Translations under genes and position numbers: made by a program
Shown here: positions 62,883 through 64,000 of the stretch, piece by piece
Layout of the letters: the number at the start of each line of letters is the position of its first letter
Numbering within the stretch: the stretch's first letter is position 1
Notes under the pieces: model-generated
Databases searched by the model: none
Seen by the model: the letters and a program-made list of their open reading frames with translations, nothing else
Told to the model about the DNA's origin: nothing
Origin: Lathyrus oleraceus
Taxonomy: Eukaryota; Streptophyta; Magnoliopsida; Fabales; Fabaceae
DNA: 64,000 nucleotides
Reading direction: 5' to 3'
Assembly (NCBI RefSeq): GCF_024323335.1
Contig: NC_066580.1
Location: 84,491,391 to 84,555,390 of the forward strand

Positions 62883-64000
62883 ATGGCTCAGTATGACTTC
62901 GATAATCCCATTTACCAAGCCGAAGAGGAAAGTGAAGTCCCCAAAGAATTGTGAACTCCCCAAAGAATTGGCCAGACTATTGAAACATGAGGAAAGGGTC
63001 ATTCAACCTCATCAGAAAGAGTTGGAAGTCATTAACCTTGGTACCGAGGACACAAATAAAGAGATCAAGATAGGGGCTGCTTTAGAGGAAAAGGTCAAGA
63101 GAGGGCTGATTGAAATGCTGCAAGAATATGTGGATGTATTCGCATGGTCGTATCAAGATATTTCTGGTTTGGATAAAGATATTGTGGTGCACAGGCTACC
63201 TCTCAGAGAAGATTGTCCTTCGGTAAAGCAGAAGCTTCGCAGAACTAGTCCTGATATGGCTGTCAAGATCAAAGAGGAGGTTCAGAAACAGTTGGATGCA
63301 GGTTTTCTAGCAGTTACCAACTATCCCCCTTGGGTAGCCAACATCGTACCCGTGCCGAAGAAGGATGGTAAAGTCAGGATGTGTGTCGATTACCGAGGTT
63401 TAAACAGAGCCAGTCTGAAAGATGACTTCCCATTACCTCACATTGATGTATTGGTCGATAACACTGCTCATTCCTCGGTTTTCTCTTTCATGGATGGATT
63501 TTCTGGCTATAATCAGATCAAGATGGCGCTAGAAGACATGGAGAAGACGACTTTCATTACACCTTGGGGCACGTTCTGTTATAAGGTAATACCATTTGGG
63601 TTGAAGAACGCCGGTGCTACCTACCAAAGAGCTATGACGACTCTCTTTCATGACATGATGCACAAATAAATTGAAGTGTACGTGGATGATATGATTGCGA
63701 AGTCTCAAACAAAAGAGGAGCACTTGGTAAACTTGCAAAAGTTGTTCGAAAGATTGAGAAAGTTCAAACTGAGGCTGAATCCAAACAAGTGTACGTTTGG
63801 AGTGAGATCTAGAAAGCTGTTAGGTTTCATTGTCAGTGAGAAAGGGATTGAGGTTGATCCAGCGAAAGTAAAAGCTATTCAAGAAATGCCTGAACCAAGA
63901 ATGGAAAAGCAGGTTCGTGGGTTTTTAGGGAGGCTGAACTACATTGCACGGTTCATATCTCACCTAACAGCTACGTGCGAACCGATATTTAAATTGCTAA
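62883..64000 (+). pseudogene. E5 pol: reverse transcriptase, running off the window
   Basis: ATG 62883 begins MAQYDFDNPIYQAEEESE. A 19-bp tandem duplication (62932-62950 and 62951-62969) shifts the frame, and reading resumes as ELPKELARLLKHEERVIQPH. RT motifs follow: VPKKDGKVRMCVDYRGLNR, FSFMDGFSGYNQIK with the first catalytic Asp, PFGLKNAGATYQRAM. TAA at 63667-63669 replaces Glu (HHEIEVY in E1), then VYVDDMIAKS gives the catalytic Asp pair, and KLLGFIVSEKGIEVDPAK leads to the RNase H connection (GFLGRLNYIARFISHL) at the edge. A second RNase H and integrase are expected to the right. Confidence 0.92.

Noticed and set aside
1..64000. A new defence, secondary-metabolite or other multi-gene system.
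   Set aside because: No intact host gene cluster is visible; all long frames belong to retrotransposons or to captured fragments.

Overview
This window is repeat-rich nuclear DNA of a flowering plant, most likely a large-genome legume of the tribe Fabeae (Pisum, Vicia, Lathyrus or Lens type). That assignment is an inference. It rests on a ~24.6 kb Ogre-type Ty3/gypsy element with ~5.8 kb LTRs and an extra ORF before gag, surrounded by relatives of the Tat/Ogre lineage. I see no intact host gene, tRNA, rRNA or CRISPR. Nearly all of the 64 kb is nested LTR retrotransposons, labelled E1 to E6 here.

Layout, left to right. E1 (minus strand) is an old, crippled Tat-lineage element. Its 3' LTR is 1-1517, its 3' UTR and integrase/RNase H end lie at 1518-5735, and its 5' half (RT, protease remnant, gag, leader) lies at 30306-34780. 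E2 (minus strand, 5736-30300) is an Ogre element inserted into E1 between RT/RNase H and the second RNase H. It is flanked by the 5-bp duplication agtac (5731-5735 and 30301-30305). In minus-strand order E2 carries 5' LTR, PBS, ORF1, gag, protease, a non-coding (probably intronic) spacer, RT/RNase H, archaeal-type RNase H, integrase, a 3' UTR with tandem repeats, PPT and 3' LTR. Both E2 LTRs contain pieces of at least three host-like genes: a pentatricopeptide-repeat (PPR) gene, a small membrane-protein gene, and an unidentified gene that may be PHD-finger related.

An LTR at 34781-44651 lies between E1 and the next minus-strand Tat element, E4. It is split by E3 (35561-43565), a Ty1/copia-type element with 1765-bp LTRs, a tRNA-Met-type PBS and no recognisable coding capacity. 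E4 (44652-48799) shows a 3' UTR with 105-bp repeats, an intact-looking integrase frame and the archaeal-type RNase H. E4 is interrupted by E5, a plus-strand element of the same LTR type (5' LTR 54220-58168, PBS, leader, gag, protease, start of pol, running off the right edge). The E5 LTR is itself interrupted by E6, a solo copia-type LTR (55952-57324). Afterwards a 5420-bp stretch covering the 3' part of E4, the start of the E5 LTR and most of E6 was duplicated in tandem (46141-51560 and 51561-56980).

How the parts work together. Each Tat/Ogre unit encodes capsid (gag), protease, reverse transcriptase, two RNase H domains and integrase for its own copying, primed at the PBS beside the 5' LTR and at the PPT beside the 3' LTR. 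None of the copies here looks competent. Stops, frameshifts, an RT deletion, a missing protease and a missing PBS are spread among them. Most premature stops that can be compared with a relative are C-to-T or G-to-A changes, as expected for methylated, silenced repeats. The most unusual signal is the host-gene cargo in the U3 part of the E2 LTRs, present in both LTRs and therefore carried through at least one round of retrotransposition.
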